From assembly GCF_030709675.1 (NCBI RefSeq), contig NZ_JAUZQD010000007.1, positions 186,001 through 250,000 of the forward strand: 64,000 bases of DNA. The letters are read 5' to 3'. The DNA is from Symbioplanes lichenis. GTDB lineage: Bacteria > Actinomycetota > Actinomycetes > Mycobacteriales > Micromonosporaceae. The translations under genes were made by a program, and so were the position numbers. The notes beneath the pieces were generated by a model that made no database searches, had not been told where the DNA came from, and saw nothing but the letters and a program-made list of their open reading frames with translations. Position 1 is the stretch's first letter. Every line of letters begins with the position of its first letter. This document shows positions 51,834 to 60,025 of this stretch, in pieces.

Positions 51834-52373
51834 ATGAGTGTCATCCCGATCCGGCTCATCGGCGACCCGGTGCTGCGGCGCCCCGCGGCGCCGGTGACCT
51901 CGTTCGACGCCGAGCTGCGGACGCTGGTGCGGGACCTCAACGAGACGCTCGCCGAGTCCCGCGGCGCCGGGCTGGCCGCGCCGCAGATCGGCGTGGGCCT
52001 GCGTGTCTTCGCGATCAACAAGGACCTGCCGGGCAACGACAAGCAGCTGGACCACCTGGTCAACCCGGTGCTCGAGTTTCCGGACGAGGAGGAGCAGAGC
52101 GGCCCCGAGGGCTGCCTGTCCATCCCCGGCATCTATCTCGACACCAAGCGCCGGATGAACGTGCTGGCCAAGGGCTACACCCAGCACGGCGACCCGGTCC
52201 AGGTGGTGGGCGACGGCATCCTGTCCCGCTGCATGCAGCACGAGACGGACCACCTCGACGGCATCCTCTTCGTCGACCGCCGCACGCCCGAGGAGCAGGA
52301 ACGCCTCCTCACCACCCTCCGCAACGCCTCCTGGTGGGACGACAGCCTCACCGTCAAGGTCAGCCCCCACTGA
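51834..52373 (+). CDS. def: Peptide deformylase 2
   Basis: 179 aa with GAGLAAPQIG (motif 1), EGCLSIPG (motif 2) and QHETDHLDG (motif 3). It is a second full deformylase in the window; motif 1 has Pro where copy 1 has Asn, so the two are diverged paralogues rather than a recent duplication. AGAGGAG precedes the ATG. Two deformylases are common in actinomycetes. Confidence 0.93.
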   Translation: MSVIPIRLIGDPVLRRPAAPVTSFDAELRTLVRDLNETLAESRGAGLAAPQIGVGLRVFAINKDLPGNDKQLDHLVNPVLEFPDEEEQSGPEGCLSIPGIYLDTKRRMNVLAKGYTQHGDPVQVVGDGILSRCMQHETDHLDGILFVDRRTPEEQERLLTTLRNASWWDDSLTVKVSPH

Positions 52374-52500
52374 CCCGCCCCGGCCACGCCCGGATAGCGA
52401 AGCGGGCCACCTCGAAGCGCGCGCGGCGGCTGCCCGAGGTGAGGACGACGGGCCACTCCGCAAGCGCGCGCGGCGGATCAGCGGCGGCGCGGCGGGGTGG

Positions 52501-53391
52501 TCAGGCGGCGGCGCGGGCCAGGATGGCTTCGGCGACGTTGGCGCACTGGGCGGGGAAGAGAGGCAGGAACTTCACCGGCGCCACCATTTCCGCCTCGAGG
52601 AGGAGGAGTCCGGTCGGCGAGGCCGGGTCCAGCACGAAGTCGAGGCGGATCGCCAGCGGTTCGTTGACGAGGAGACGGCGGAGGGCCGCGTACGTCTGGT
52701 GGATCACCCGGTCGTGCTGGGCGGTCAGGCCGCGAAAGGGCTGCGGGTCGGGGTGCGGCTCGGTGATCGGCCGGCCCGGGCGCAGCAGCGGCGCCTTGGT
52801 GACAGCGTGCGACACCGTGCCGTCGAGCACCACCACGCCCAGCTCGCGATGGGTGTCGAGGGCGACCTGGTAGGGCTGGACGAGGGCCTCGTCGAGCCGC
52901 CGCAAGTGGTCGAGCAGCTGCGGGAGCTCAGCTTCGGTGTACTCGCCGGTGTTGAGGGCGCCCCCGGACGCGATCGGCTTGACGACGAGGGTCGGGCGGC
53001 TGGGGTCCGTACGCGTGAACAGGTCGTGCAGTTGATCGCGAGTGGGGGAGGTCACCGTCGGCACGACCGGCACGCCCGCGGCGGCGAGCCGGGCCAGGTA
53101 GCGCTTGTCGGAGCCGAGCGTCACCACGTCGGGCGGGTTGAGCAGGCGGGTGCCGTCGGCCTCGCGCGCGTGCAGCCAGGCGGTGAAGTCGGCGAGCCGC
53201 AGCCACATGCTCCAAGGCGACTGCAGGACCACGGCGTCGTACGCGGCCCAGCCCCCGTGATCGTCACCGTCCCAGGTCAGCACCTCCACCGTGGCGCCGC
53301 GGCCGGTGAGCTCCGCGGCGAGCACGGGGGTGTCGTCGTCGCGCCAGGACGGGTGGGGGAACTCGCGCGACGTGACCAGGGCTATGCGCAT
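52501..53391 (-). CDS. ATP-grasp enzyme (RimK/DcsG-like)
   Basis: 296 aa. An N-terminal pre-ATP-grasp part (MRIALVTSREFPHPSW) is followed by the ATP-grasp core: TLVVKPIASGGALNT (about 133) and IRLDFVLDP with LLEAEMVAP (about 250-275), which bind Mg-ATP. Overall form and length recall O-ureidoserine cyclo-ligase DcsG and glutathione-synthetase-like ligases. No cycloserine genes are nearby, so the product is unknown. It starts 2 nt after the stop of the coiled-coil gene, so they form an operon. Confidence 0.78.
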   Translation of the reverse strand: MRIALVTSREFPHPSWRDDDTPVLAAELTGRGATVEVLTWDGDDHGGWAAYDAVVLQSPWSMWLRLADFTAWLHAREADGTRLLNPPDVVTLGSDKRYLARLAAAGVPVVPTVTSPTRDQLHDLFTRTDPSRPTLVVKPIASGGALNTGEYTEAELPQLLDHLRRLDEALVQPYQVALDTHRELGVVVLDGTVSHAVTKAPLLRPGRPITEPHPDPQPFRGLTAQHDRVIHQTYAALRRLLVNEPLAIRLDFVLDPASPTGLLLLEAEMVAPVKFLPLFPAQCANVAEAILARAAA

Positions 53392-53393
53392 GG

Positions 53394-54560
53394 TCAGCTG
53401 GCGATCCGGGGCCGGGCGCCGGTGGGCTGGGTCCAGCTCGGGCGCTCACCGGGGCCGGCGGCGGTCGTCGTGCGACCCGCGGCGGTGGTCGTGCGACCCG
53501 CGGCGGTCGTCATGCGGATGGTGGCGGCGGTGTCCGTGGCGGCGCTCTGGTAGAGCCCCGCGGCAACAGGACGGGCCTGCGTGAAGGCGGCCGCGACGGG
53601 CCGGGCCTGCGGGGAAGCGGCCGCGACGGGCCGGGCCTGCGCGGGAACGACCGGGCCGGGCCGGGTCGCCGGGGATGTCGCCGGGACGGGCTGGGTCGAG
53701 GCCGGGTCGGCGGGCTCGGCGCCGAGGCCGATGCCGGACAGCTCGTCCTCGCGCGCGGCGGGCGGGGCGATCTCGATGCGCTGGGTCGTGACCACGATCG
53801 GGGCCGGCCCGGCGGCGTCGAGGATCGCGCGGGCGGCCTCGGGCAGGGCCTGACGGGCGGCGTCGGCGGCGGCCTGGGCGGCCGTGAGCTCGTTGCGCAA
53901 GGTGCGGACCGCGGCGGTGGCGACGTCGGCGGCCTGCCAGGCGGCGTCCTCGGCGGCCAGCGCCCGCTGATAGGCCTGGAAGCGGTGCTCGACGGTGGCC
54001 CGGGCGAGCATCAGCTCCTGCTCGACGGGGTGCAGCGACGGGTCCCAGCCGTTGCGGTGGGTCAGCGCGTCGAGCAGCGTCTCGTCGGAGATGTCGCCCC
54101 GCCGGTGCGCGGCCTGGGCGGCGCGGCGCAGGGCCTGCTCGCGATCGGTCTCGCTCTCGGCGGCGGAGGTGGACACCGGCGTGGCGTAGGCGGCGGCCTT
54201 GCGGGCCCGCTCGAGGGCGGCGTCCGCGTCCTGCCAGGCCTGCCAGGCCCGCTCGACCCCGGCCTGGGCGACCTGGCACTCCTCGCGCCGGCGCTCGGCC
54301 GTGGCGGCGGCACCGTCGGCGGCGACCTCGATCTCCTGGGCGAAGCGGGCGACCTCCTGGGCCTCGGCGGCCCGGCTCTCCAGCTCGGAGCGCTTCTGCG
54401 CGGCCGAGTCGGCCAGCCACCGGCTGATCTGCCGGGGCCGGCGCACGCCGCGCGGCAGCGCGAGACCGCCGAGCGCGATCACGGCCAGCACGATCAGCGT
54501 GAGGTAGATGACGGCGACGCGTCCGCTGTTGTCGCCGAGGAGCTGCAGCCCGAAGTCCAT
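53394..54560 (-). CDS. Membrane-anchored coiled-coil protein with repeat-rich tail
   Basis: 388 aa. One N-terminal transmembrane helix (about 13-35) is followed by a long Ala/Glu/Arg coiled coil (about 45-255) and a low-complexity tail. The tail has QARPVAA three times and GRTTTAA twice, from in-frame DNA repeats at 53455-53520 and 53575-53650. No catalytic motif is visible. It is co-transcribed with the ATP-grasp gene; whether it is a scaffold for it is speculation. Confidence 0.65.
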   Translation of the reverse strand: MDFGLQLLGDNSGRVAVIYLTLIVLAVIALGGLALPRGVRRPRQISRWLADSAAQKRSELESRAAEAQEVARFAQEIEVAADGAAATAERRREECQVAQAGVERAWQAWQDADAALERARKAAAYATPVSTSAAESETDREQALRRAAQAAHRRGDISDETLLDALTHRNGWDPSLHPVEQELMLARATVEHRFQAYQRALAAEDAAWQAADVATAAVRTLRNELTAAQAAADAARQALPEAARAILDAAGPAPIVVTTQRIEIAPPAAREDELSGIGLGAEPADPASTQPVPATSPATRPGPVVPAQARPVAAASPQARPVAAAFTQARPVAAGLYQSAATDTAATIRMTTAAGRTTTAAGRTTTAAGPGERPSWTQPTGARPRIAS

Positions 54561-54645
54561 GTGTCCTGTCCTTTTCCACCGAGAGCGCGACTAATCGATG
54601 ACCCCGGATGCTCGAGCGCAAACCCCGGGGGCGTGCCGAAATCGA

Positions 54646-54930
54646 TCAGGCGCGGACGGGCGGAGCCCGCGGCGCGGCGGCCGGGCCGCCGACGAGCCCG
54701 CTGAGCTGCGGGACCGCGGCGAAGGCCGGAGCCGGGACAGCGACGGGCGTGGAAACGGCCGGGACATCCGGGGTCTCGTCGAAGGCGGCGACCGAGGAGG
54801 AGGCGGCCTGGGCGACCACGGGAACGGGCGCCGGCGCGGGCGGCGCGACGGCGGGCCCGCCGAGCAGGGCGAGGAACAGCGACGCCACGAGCGGCAACCG
54901 CGCCCGCCGCAGCACCCCCCGCACGTCCAT
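54646..54930 (-). CDS. Small secreted Ala/Pro-rich protein
   Basis: 94 aa. A signal-like segment (RARLPLVASLFLALLGG) is followed by a low-complexity Ala/Pro/Val chain. TAGGTT lies 7 nt before the ATG, a good leaderless start, which is the main reason to accept it; a longer frame upstream lacks this. No family recognised. Confidence 0.45.
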   Translation of the reverse strand: MDVRGVLRRARLPLVASLFLALLGGPAVAPPAPAPVPVVAQAASSSVAAFDETPDVPAVSTPVAVPAPAFAAVPQLSGLVGGPAAAPRAPPVRA

Positions 54931-55009
54931 ACCGGACAACCTAACGGGGATCACCGCCCGCCCGCACCCCGTGGCCGCCGATCGTGATCGAAGCAACGCC
55001 ACGAACGGG

Positions 55010-55669
55010 TCAGCCGAGCGCCGCCATCCGCTGGATCTCGATGCCCTGCTCGATCAGCATCTCGCCGGCGACCTCGCGCAGCTGCTCGTCGGTGCCGCCC
55101 TTGACCACGTCGTTGCCCATCTGCAGGGCGCCCTGGTGGTGGGCGGTCATCATGGTCACGAACATCCGGTCGAATCCGGCGCCCGTCGCGGCGGCCAGCG
55201 CGGCCATGGCTTCCGGGCTCTGCATGCCGGCCATCGTCGTGTGGTCGTGACCGGTGGCGTCCTCGGGAAGCTTCCGGGTCCGCAACCAGGTCCGGTAGTA
55301 GTCGATCTCCAGGCCTTGACCGGTGCGGATCCGGTCGGCGAAGGCCCGCAGCTCGGGATCGGCGGCCCGCTGCGGGGCGAGCTCCGCCATCGCCAGCGCC
55401 TGGGTGTGGTGCACGATCATCATCTGGACGAAGAGCGTGTCGATGCCGTTCCAGGTCGACCCGTCCGGGGCCTTGACCTGGGTGGAGTCGGTGATCCGCG
55501 CGGTGTCGCCGGGGCGTCCGGGCAGGACGACGCGCTGCGGCGGCGCGGGGCTCGCACTCGGCCGGGGCGCCGCGGCGGACCGCTCGGGCCCGGCCCGGGT
55601 GACGAGGATGACGCCGGCGACCACCGCGGCCAGCACGGCGACGACCATCAATGCCCGCTTCCGGCTCAT
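55010..55669 (-). CDS. DUF305 membrane-anchored protein
   Basis: 219 aa. A membrane anchor (about 7-25) and Pro-rich linker lead to two ferritin-like helical repeats, each with a paired His motif: MMIVHHTQALAMAEL and MMTAHHQGALQM. DUF305 proteins are extracytoplasmic and are often linked to copper or redox proteins; the His/Met spacing suggests metal binding. AAGGA precedes the ATG. It is transcribed divergently from the LVIVD-repeat gene. Confidence 0.9.
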   Translation of the reverse strand: MSRKRALMVVAVLAAVVAGVILVTRAGPERSAAAPRPSASPAPPQRVVLPGRPGDTARITDSTQVKAPDGSTWNGIDTLFVQMMIVHHTQALAMAELAPQRAADPELRAFADRIRTGQGLEIDYYRTWLRTRKLPEDATGHDHTTMAGMQSPEAMAALAAATGAGFDRMFVTMMTAHHQGALQMGNDVVKGGTDEQLREVAGEMLIEQGIEIQRMAALG

Positions 55670-55784
55670 CGGATCCTTTCATCGGTGTTAACAAATGTTC
55701 CCGTGGGGCGCCCCGGCCACTACTGTAGCGACGAAGGTGAATACGCACCGTACGTGAAGCGATGCGTGGACCGGAAGGAGCTCC

Positions 55785-57209
55785 ATGAAGCACACTGCCC
55801 CACAAGGGCGGCGGCTCAAGCGCCTCGCCGTGCTCAGCACGGCCGCGGTGGTCGTCGGACTGCTGACGGCGCCGGGCGCGGGCGCGGCACAGGCGCCGGA
55901 CCCGGGGACGATCCCCGGCGTCGACGAGATCCGCAGCAGCGCCAACCTCACCCAGGTCGCCCACCTGGACAAGCCGGCCCTGCTCACGGCCACCAACTCG
56001 GACTGGGCGTTCAAGGGCCGGTACGCGTACGGCGGCAACTACAACGGCTTCGCCGTGTACGACGTGAAGAACCCGAAGGCGCCCACCGTGGCGACGCAGG
56101 TCTTCTGCCCGGGTTCGCAGAACGACATCTCGATCAGCGGCAACTTGCTCTTCCTCGGCACGGACTCGCAGCGTACGAACGACTCGTGCGACAACGCCGC
56201 GTCCACCACCGACGTTCCCGGCGAGCGCTGGGAGGGCATCAAGATCTTCGACATCAGCGACCCGCTGACGCCGCAGTACGTGAAGTCGATCAAGACGGAG
56301 TGCGGCTCGCACACCCAGACGCTGATCCCGGGCAAGCGCTGGGACCCGAACGTCTACCTCTACATCTCGTCGTACCTGTCGGGCACGACGATCAACTGCG
56401 CGCCGCCGCACGACAAGATCTCGATCATCAAAGTGCCGACGCGCAACCCGCAGGCGGCCACCTTGCTCTCGGCGCCGATCATCTTCCCGGACGGCGGGTA
56501 CGAGGGCTCGACCGGCCACAGCGCCACCAGCGGCTGCCACGACATCACCGCGTACCCGGCCAAGGACATCGCCGCGGGCGCCTGCATGGGTGACGGCGTG
56601 CTGTTCGACATCTCGGACCGCACCGCGCCGAAGATCATCACGTCGGTCCGCGACACGGTGAACTTCGCCTTCTGGCACTCGGCCACGTTCAACAACAACG
56701 GCACCAAGGTCGTCTTCACCGACGAGCTCGGCGGCGGCGGCCAGGCCACCTGCAACCCGACGATCGGCCTGCAGCGCGGCGCCGACGCGATCTACGACCT
56801 CGTCGGCAAGGGCGCCCAGCGCAAGCTGGAGTTCCGCAGCTACTACAAGATCCCGCGCACCAATGCGGACACCGAGAACTGCGTGGCCCACAACGGCTCG
56901 CTGATCCCGGTGCCGGGGCGCGACATCATGGTGCAGGCGTGGTACCAGGGCGGCATCTCGGTCTTCGACTTCACCGACTCGCGCAACCCCAAGGAGATCG
57001 CCTACTGGGAGCGGGGCCCGATCTCGGACACCGCGCTCGTCACGGGCGGCTCGTGGTCGGCGTACTGGTACAACGGCTACATCTACTCGAACGACATCGC
57101 CAAGGGCATCGACGTCCTGGACCTCAAGGACTGGCGCACGCTGCCGGCCAAGATCTTCCGGACGGACCTGTTCAACGCCCAGACCCAGGAGAACTTCTAC
57201 ACCTGGTGA
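55785..57209 (+). CDS. Secreted LVIVD-repeat propeller protein
   Basis: 474 aa. A signal peptide (about 1-35) is followed by a beta-propeller with LVIVD-like blades (GFAVYDVKNPKAPTV, IKIFDISDPLTPQYV, ISVFDFTDSRNPKEI). Six or more Cys residues suggest disulfides. This family is often divergent from or next to DUF305, as here, but its activity is unknown. GAAGGAG precedes the ATG. A strong terminator follows 8 bp after the stop. Confidence 0.87.
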   Translation: MKHTAPQGRRLKRLAVLSTAAVVVGLLTAPGAGAAQAPDPGTIPGVDEIRSSANLTQVAHLDKPALLTATNSDWAFKGRYAYGGNYNGFAVYDVKNPKAPTVATQVFCPGSQNDISISGNLLFLGTDSQRTNDSCDNAASTTDVPGERWEGIKIFDISDPLTPQYVKSIKTECGSHTQTLIPGKRWDPNVYLYISSYLSGTTINCAPPHDKISIIKVPTRNPQAATLLSAPIIFPDGGYEGSTGHSATSGCHDITAYPAKDIAAGACMGDGVLFDISDRTAPKIITSVRDTVNFAFWHSATFNNNGTKVVFTDELGGGGQATCNPTIGLQRGADAIYDLVGKGAQRKLEFRSYYKIPRTNADTENCVAHNGSLIPVPGRDIMVQAWYQGGISVFDFTDSRNPKEIAYWERGPISDTALVTGGSWSAYWYNGYIYSNDIAKGIDVLDLKDWRTLPAKIFRTDLFNAQTQENFYTW

Positions 57210-57217
57210 CGTGCGAA

Positions 57218-57247
57218 AGCCCGGTTTCCCGTACGGGAAACCGGGCT
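57218..57247. terminator. Rho-independent terminator
   Basis: Perfect 13-bp inverted arms, AGCCCGGTTTCCC and GGGAAACCGGGCT, around GTAC, followed by CCTCGTTTTCCC. It ends the LVIVD gene and may also serve the convergent acyltransferase gene. Confidence 0.92.
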
Positions 57248-57291
57248 CCTCGTTTTCCCGGCGCGGCTGGAGGAAGCCCCAAGCCGGCCCG

Positions 57292-57990
57292 TCAGTGCTG
57301 CGTGAGGTTCCAGTAGCCGGTCTTCGTGACCGTGCTCGCGTCCGGCTTGTAATAGGGCTCGGTCAGCGAGAGATGCGGCCGCTCCCAGGCGACATTTTCC
57401 CGGATGACCCGGGCGGGCGTGCCGGCGGCCACGCAGTTGTTCGGGACTTTGCCGGTCAGCAGGCTGCCGAAGCCGAGGATCGAGCCGTCGCCGATGCTGG
57501 CGCCGCCGAGGACGACCGCCCGCTTGGCGATCCAGACATGGTTGCCGATCGTGATGTCCTGCGCCGGGTTGATCCGCTCGCCCGTGGTCACGTCGAAGAT
57601 CGGGTGCGCGTCGTCGGCGCGGATGTCGTTGTCGCTGGCGATCATCACGTCGTTGCCGATCGTGATCGTGGCCCCCTCGACGGCCGAGATCGTGCACGTG
57701 TTGGTCATCGACACGTTGGCGCCGATGCGGACCTTGGCGTCCTCGCCCAGCCGGATCCAGCCCCGGAACGACGGGACCTTGCTGTGCCCGCCGATCTCCA
57801 GGACCGCGTTGTTGCAGTCGAAGTGCACCTCGAGCTTGCCGATCGAGGCGTTCGGCGAGACGACGAGCGTGTTGCCCGTACCGCGGAAATTGATCTTGAC
57901 GTTGTTCGTCGTGGTGTTGCCGTGAATGATCTTGTTGCCGCGTTCGTCACTGTAGTCGGCAAGCGTGGTCACGGTCGTCACGGTGGGCAT
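57292..57990 (-). CDS. Hexapeptide-repeat acyltransferase
   Basis: 232 aa left-handed beta-helix: VRIGANVSMTNTCTISA, ITIGNDVMIASDNDIRADDAHP, ITIGNHVWIAKRAVVLGG and SILGFGSLLTGKVPNNCVAAGTPARVI. This is the xenobiotic/sugar O-acetyltransferase type, using acetyl-CoA. TAGCAT lies 6 nt before the ATG (leaderless). It follows the peptide/regulator operon on the same strand but with its own promoter; whether it acts with that operon is unknown. Confidence 0.87.
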   Translation of the reverse strand: MPTVTTVTTLADYSDERGNKIIHGNTTTNNVKINFRGTGNTLVVSPNASIGKLEVHFDCNNAVLEIGGHSKVPSFRGWIRLGEDAKVRIGANVSMTNTCTISAVEGATITIGNDVMIASDNDIRADDAHPIFDVTTGERINPAQDITIGNHVWIAKRAVVLGGASIGDGSILGFGSLLTGKVPNNCVAAGTPARVIRENVAWERPHLSLTEPYYKPDASTVTKTGYWNLTQH

Positions 57991-58098
57991 CGCGCCATGC
58001 TATGCCACGCCTGTGATTTGTCTATGGGTCGGCTGTCCGTCACCTCGCGGCAACCCCGGACCGCCGGCCCGGCTGGTGCCGGGCCGGCGTCACGCCTG

Positions 58099-58275
58099 TC
58101 AGGCGCAGGTGATGCAGGAGCCCCCCGGGAACTCGGAGGGGGTCGGCGTGCCGACGATCGACTGCTGCCGCGGCTGCTCGCCCGGCCCGGAGGTGGTGGC
58201 CAGGAAGGCGACCAGGGCGACGAACAGCAGGGCGAAGGCACCTATGACGACGGTGGACAAGCGGATACGCATCAT
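58099..58275 (-). CDS. 58-aa membrane-leader peptide ending GGSCITCA
   Basis: Two adjacent ATGs follow the regulator's TAA directly, with GGGGAG 3-6 nt upstream. The peptide has an N-terminal Arg, one hydrophobic helix (about residues 7-27), a short polar linker (GPGEQPRQQSIVGTPTPS) and the C-terminus EFPGGSCITCA. It is too short for usual gene calling. The Gly-Gly before a Cys-x-x-Cys tail is like a processed signal or modified peptide, but no modification enzyme lies next to it. It could equally be a small membrane protein with a metal- or redox-active tail. Confidence 0.72.
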   Translation of the reverse strand: MMRIRLSTVVIGAFALLFVALVAFLATTSGPGEQPRQQSIVGTPTPSEFPGGSCITCA

Positions 58276-59379
58276 TTACTCCCCGTGAGTTGATGACACT
58301 TCGGACATCAGAGACGGCGGTACGGTGGCCTGCAGTCCACCGAGCGCCAAGCCGAGCTGGAACCTGTTCTCCACGCCGAGCCGGTCCATGAGCACACGCA
58401 ACGTTCCGGTGACCGAGCGCGGGCTGATGCGCAGCTGCTCGGCGGCCGTCCGGTCGGTGTGCCCGGCTGCCAACAGCGTAACCAGTGCGCGCTCGCGATC
58501 CGACAGATTTATGGGCGTCACAGGATCACGCCGCTTCGCCGCCGCGTCCGCCCAGTGTCGGTTGTAGACGCCGGTGAGCGAGTCGAGCAGTCCGGGATCG
58601 GTGATCTCCAGCCAGCCACGCTCGAGGTCGGCCGGGTCGGCGGGCAGCAGGGCCACCCGGTGGTCGATGAGCATCATGCGCGCCGGCACCTCGAAGGAGT
58701 CGAGGCGCTGATAGGAGCGTCCGTCGATCAGGTGCCCGCTGACGTCCCAGGCGTCCCCGTCGGCGACCGGGGGCGCCAGCAGCCGGATCTGCGTACCCCG
58801 GGCGACCAGGGCATTGTCCAGCGGAGCCGCCGCCCGGGCCGCCTCCGCGTCCACCGCCTGGTCGGTGGTCATGGTCCAGTACTCGCCGACCGGGGCGCTG
58901 ACCAGCTCGCCGATGCGGTCGCGGGCGCGGGGGCGGGTGTCGAGATAGCGGATGCCGGCCGCGACCTCGCCCCGCAGCGGCGGCAGCCGGCCCGGCCCGA
59001 CCATGGCCATCAGGCCCGACGAGCGCAGCACGGCCTGGAACGACCGGAGCTTCTCGGCCGGGTCGACGAGCTTCAACCGGCGGCAGCGCAGGCGCTCGAC
59101 GACAGCGGCGGGCCGGGCGGGGGTCCACAACCGCACTGTCGTACGTGGATCCGCGGTGGCCGCCGCGGCGCCGCACTCGCGGAGCTCGGCCAGCGCCTGG
59201 GCCGTACGCCGGGCGGAGAGCCCCAGCTCGACGGCGAGAGACCGCTCGGTGTGGGGCCCGAAAGTGACGAGAGTGCGGTAGACGAGGTCGGCGTCGCTCG
59301 TCAGCCCCCAGCGGACCAGGGACGGCACGGCGGCGCCCATCGGGACCGGGGTGCTCGACACTTCATCGATTCTCGTCAA
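58276..59379 (-). CDS. TrmB-like / LuxR-HTH transcriptional regulator
   Basis: 367 aa. An N-terminal winged helix (about 25-80; LTSDADLVYRTLVTFGPHTERSL) resembles TrmB-type domains. The middle part (about 90-280) resembles their PLD-like sensor, and a C-terminal LuxR HTH (about 295-355) has LSDRERALVTLLAAGHTD and SPRSVTGTLRVLMDRLGV. It probably senses a ligand or peptide and activates nearby promoters. TTG start overlapping the upstream HTH gene (TTGA); a GTG at 59361 is the alternative. The peptide gene begins at its stop. Confidence 0.82.
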   Translation of the reverse strand: MTRIDEVSSTPVPMGAAVPSLVRWGLTSDADLVYRTLVTFGPHTERSLAVELGLSARRTAQALAELRECGAAAATADPRTTVRLWTPARPAAVVERLRCRRLKLVDPAEKLRSFQAVLRSSGLMAMVGPGRLPPLRGEVAAGIRYLDTRPRARDRIGELVSAPVGEYWTMTTDQAVDAEAARAAAPLDNALVARGTQIRLLAPPVADGDAWDVSGHLIDGRSYQRLDSFEVPARMMLIDHRVALLPADPADLERGWLEITDPGLLDSLTGVYNRHWADAAAKRRDPVTPINLSDRERALVTLLAAGHTDRTAAEQLRISPRSVTGTLRVLMDRLGVENRFQLGLALGGLQATVPPSLMSEVSSTHGE

Positions 59380-59618
59380 CCGGATTCGTCACCGCCTCCG
59401 ACGGACGGCCGGGGAACGCTGGCCTTGCGGAGGAACCCGAGCGCCAGCCCGAGCTGGAACCGGTTGTCCACGCCGAGCCGGTCCATGAGGCTGCGCAGGA
59501 TGTTCGTCACCGACCGCGCGCTGATGCCGAGCTGCTCGGCCGCGGACGTGTCGGTGTGTCCCTGGGCGAGCAGCTCGACGAGCCTGCGCTCGCGCTCGGA
59601 CAGGGTGATCTTCGGCAT
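59376..59618 (-). CDS. Stand-alone LuxR-type HTH protein
   Basis: 80 aa, nearly only a LuxR HTH: LSERERRLVELLAQGHTD, SARSVTNILRSLMDRLGV, NRFQLGLALGFL. It is a close paralogue of the HTH in the next gene and has no sensor domain, so it may compete for the same sites or form heterodimers. GGAG lies 6 nt before the ATG. First gene of the three-gene leftward operon. Confidence 0.85.
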   Translation of the reverse strand: MPKITLSERERRLVELLAQGHTDTSAAEQLGISARSVTNILRSLMDRLGVDNRFQLGLALGFLRKASVPRPSVGGGDESG

Positions 59619-60025
59619 GGACGACTCCGTTCCCGTGTCACAGGCCCAGGGCCCGCGCTCCTACGGGTGCAGCCAACCCGTGTGACGGCCGCAGACAATC
59701 ACAGCCGTCGCCGCCGGTCCAGACTTACCGGCCCGTAGCCACCGGCGGCTGCGCGATCGCGCACCCTCCGATTGCGGAATCCCGCAATCTGCCCGGCCCG
59801 GGCCGGACGTTCGTTGACCCCTGACGGACGGTTCAGCACTCTGGTGGCACGGGGGAACAAGTCCGGGGCCGGCGCCGCGGGTGCGAGGGGGACGCATCCA
59901 CGGCGCCGCCACCCCGGCGGGACCCGGCGGGCCGGTCCCGGCGTTCAACGGGGGACGTCGGAGCCGGCCCACCGGTTTCGCCGATCCCGCTCATGATCAT
60001 GGCCGGGCGAGGCGTAATGGTCGTG
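59619..60025. promoter_or_regulatory. Divergent control region with two palindromes
   Basis: No gene is seen in these 407 bp. A perfect 14-bp palindrome TGCGCGATCGCGCA (59750-59763) is followed by an 8-bp inverted repeat GATTGCGG-AATC-CCGCAATC (59770-59789). They lie 130-170 bp upstream of the HTH/regulator/peptide operon and are candidate sites for its regulators. A TAATGG box 5 nt before the LysM gene's ATG may be its promoter. Confidence 0.6.
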
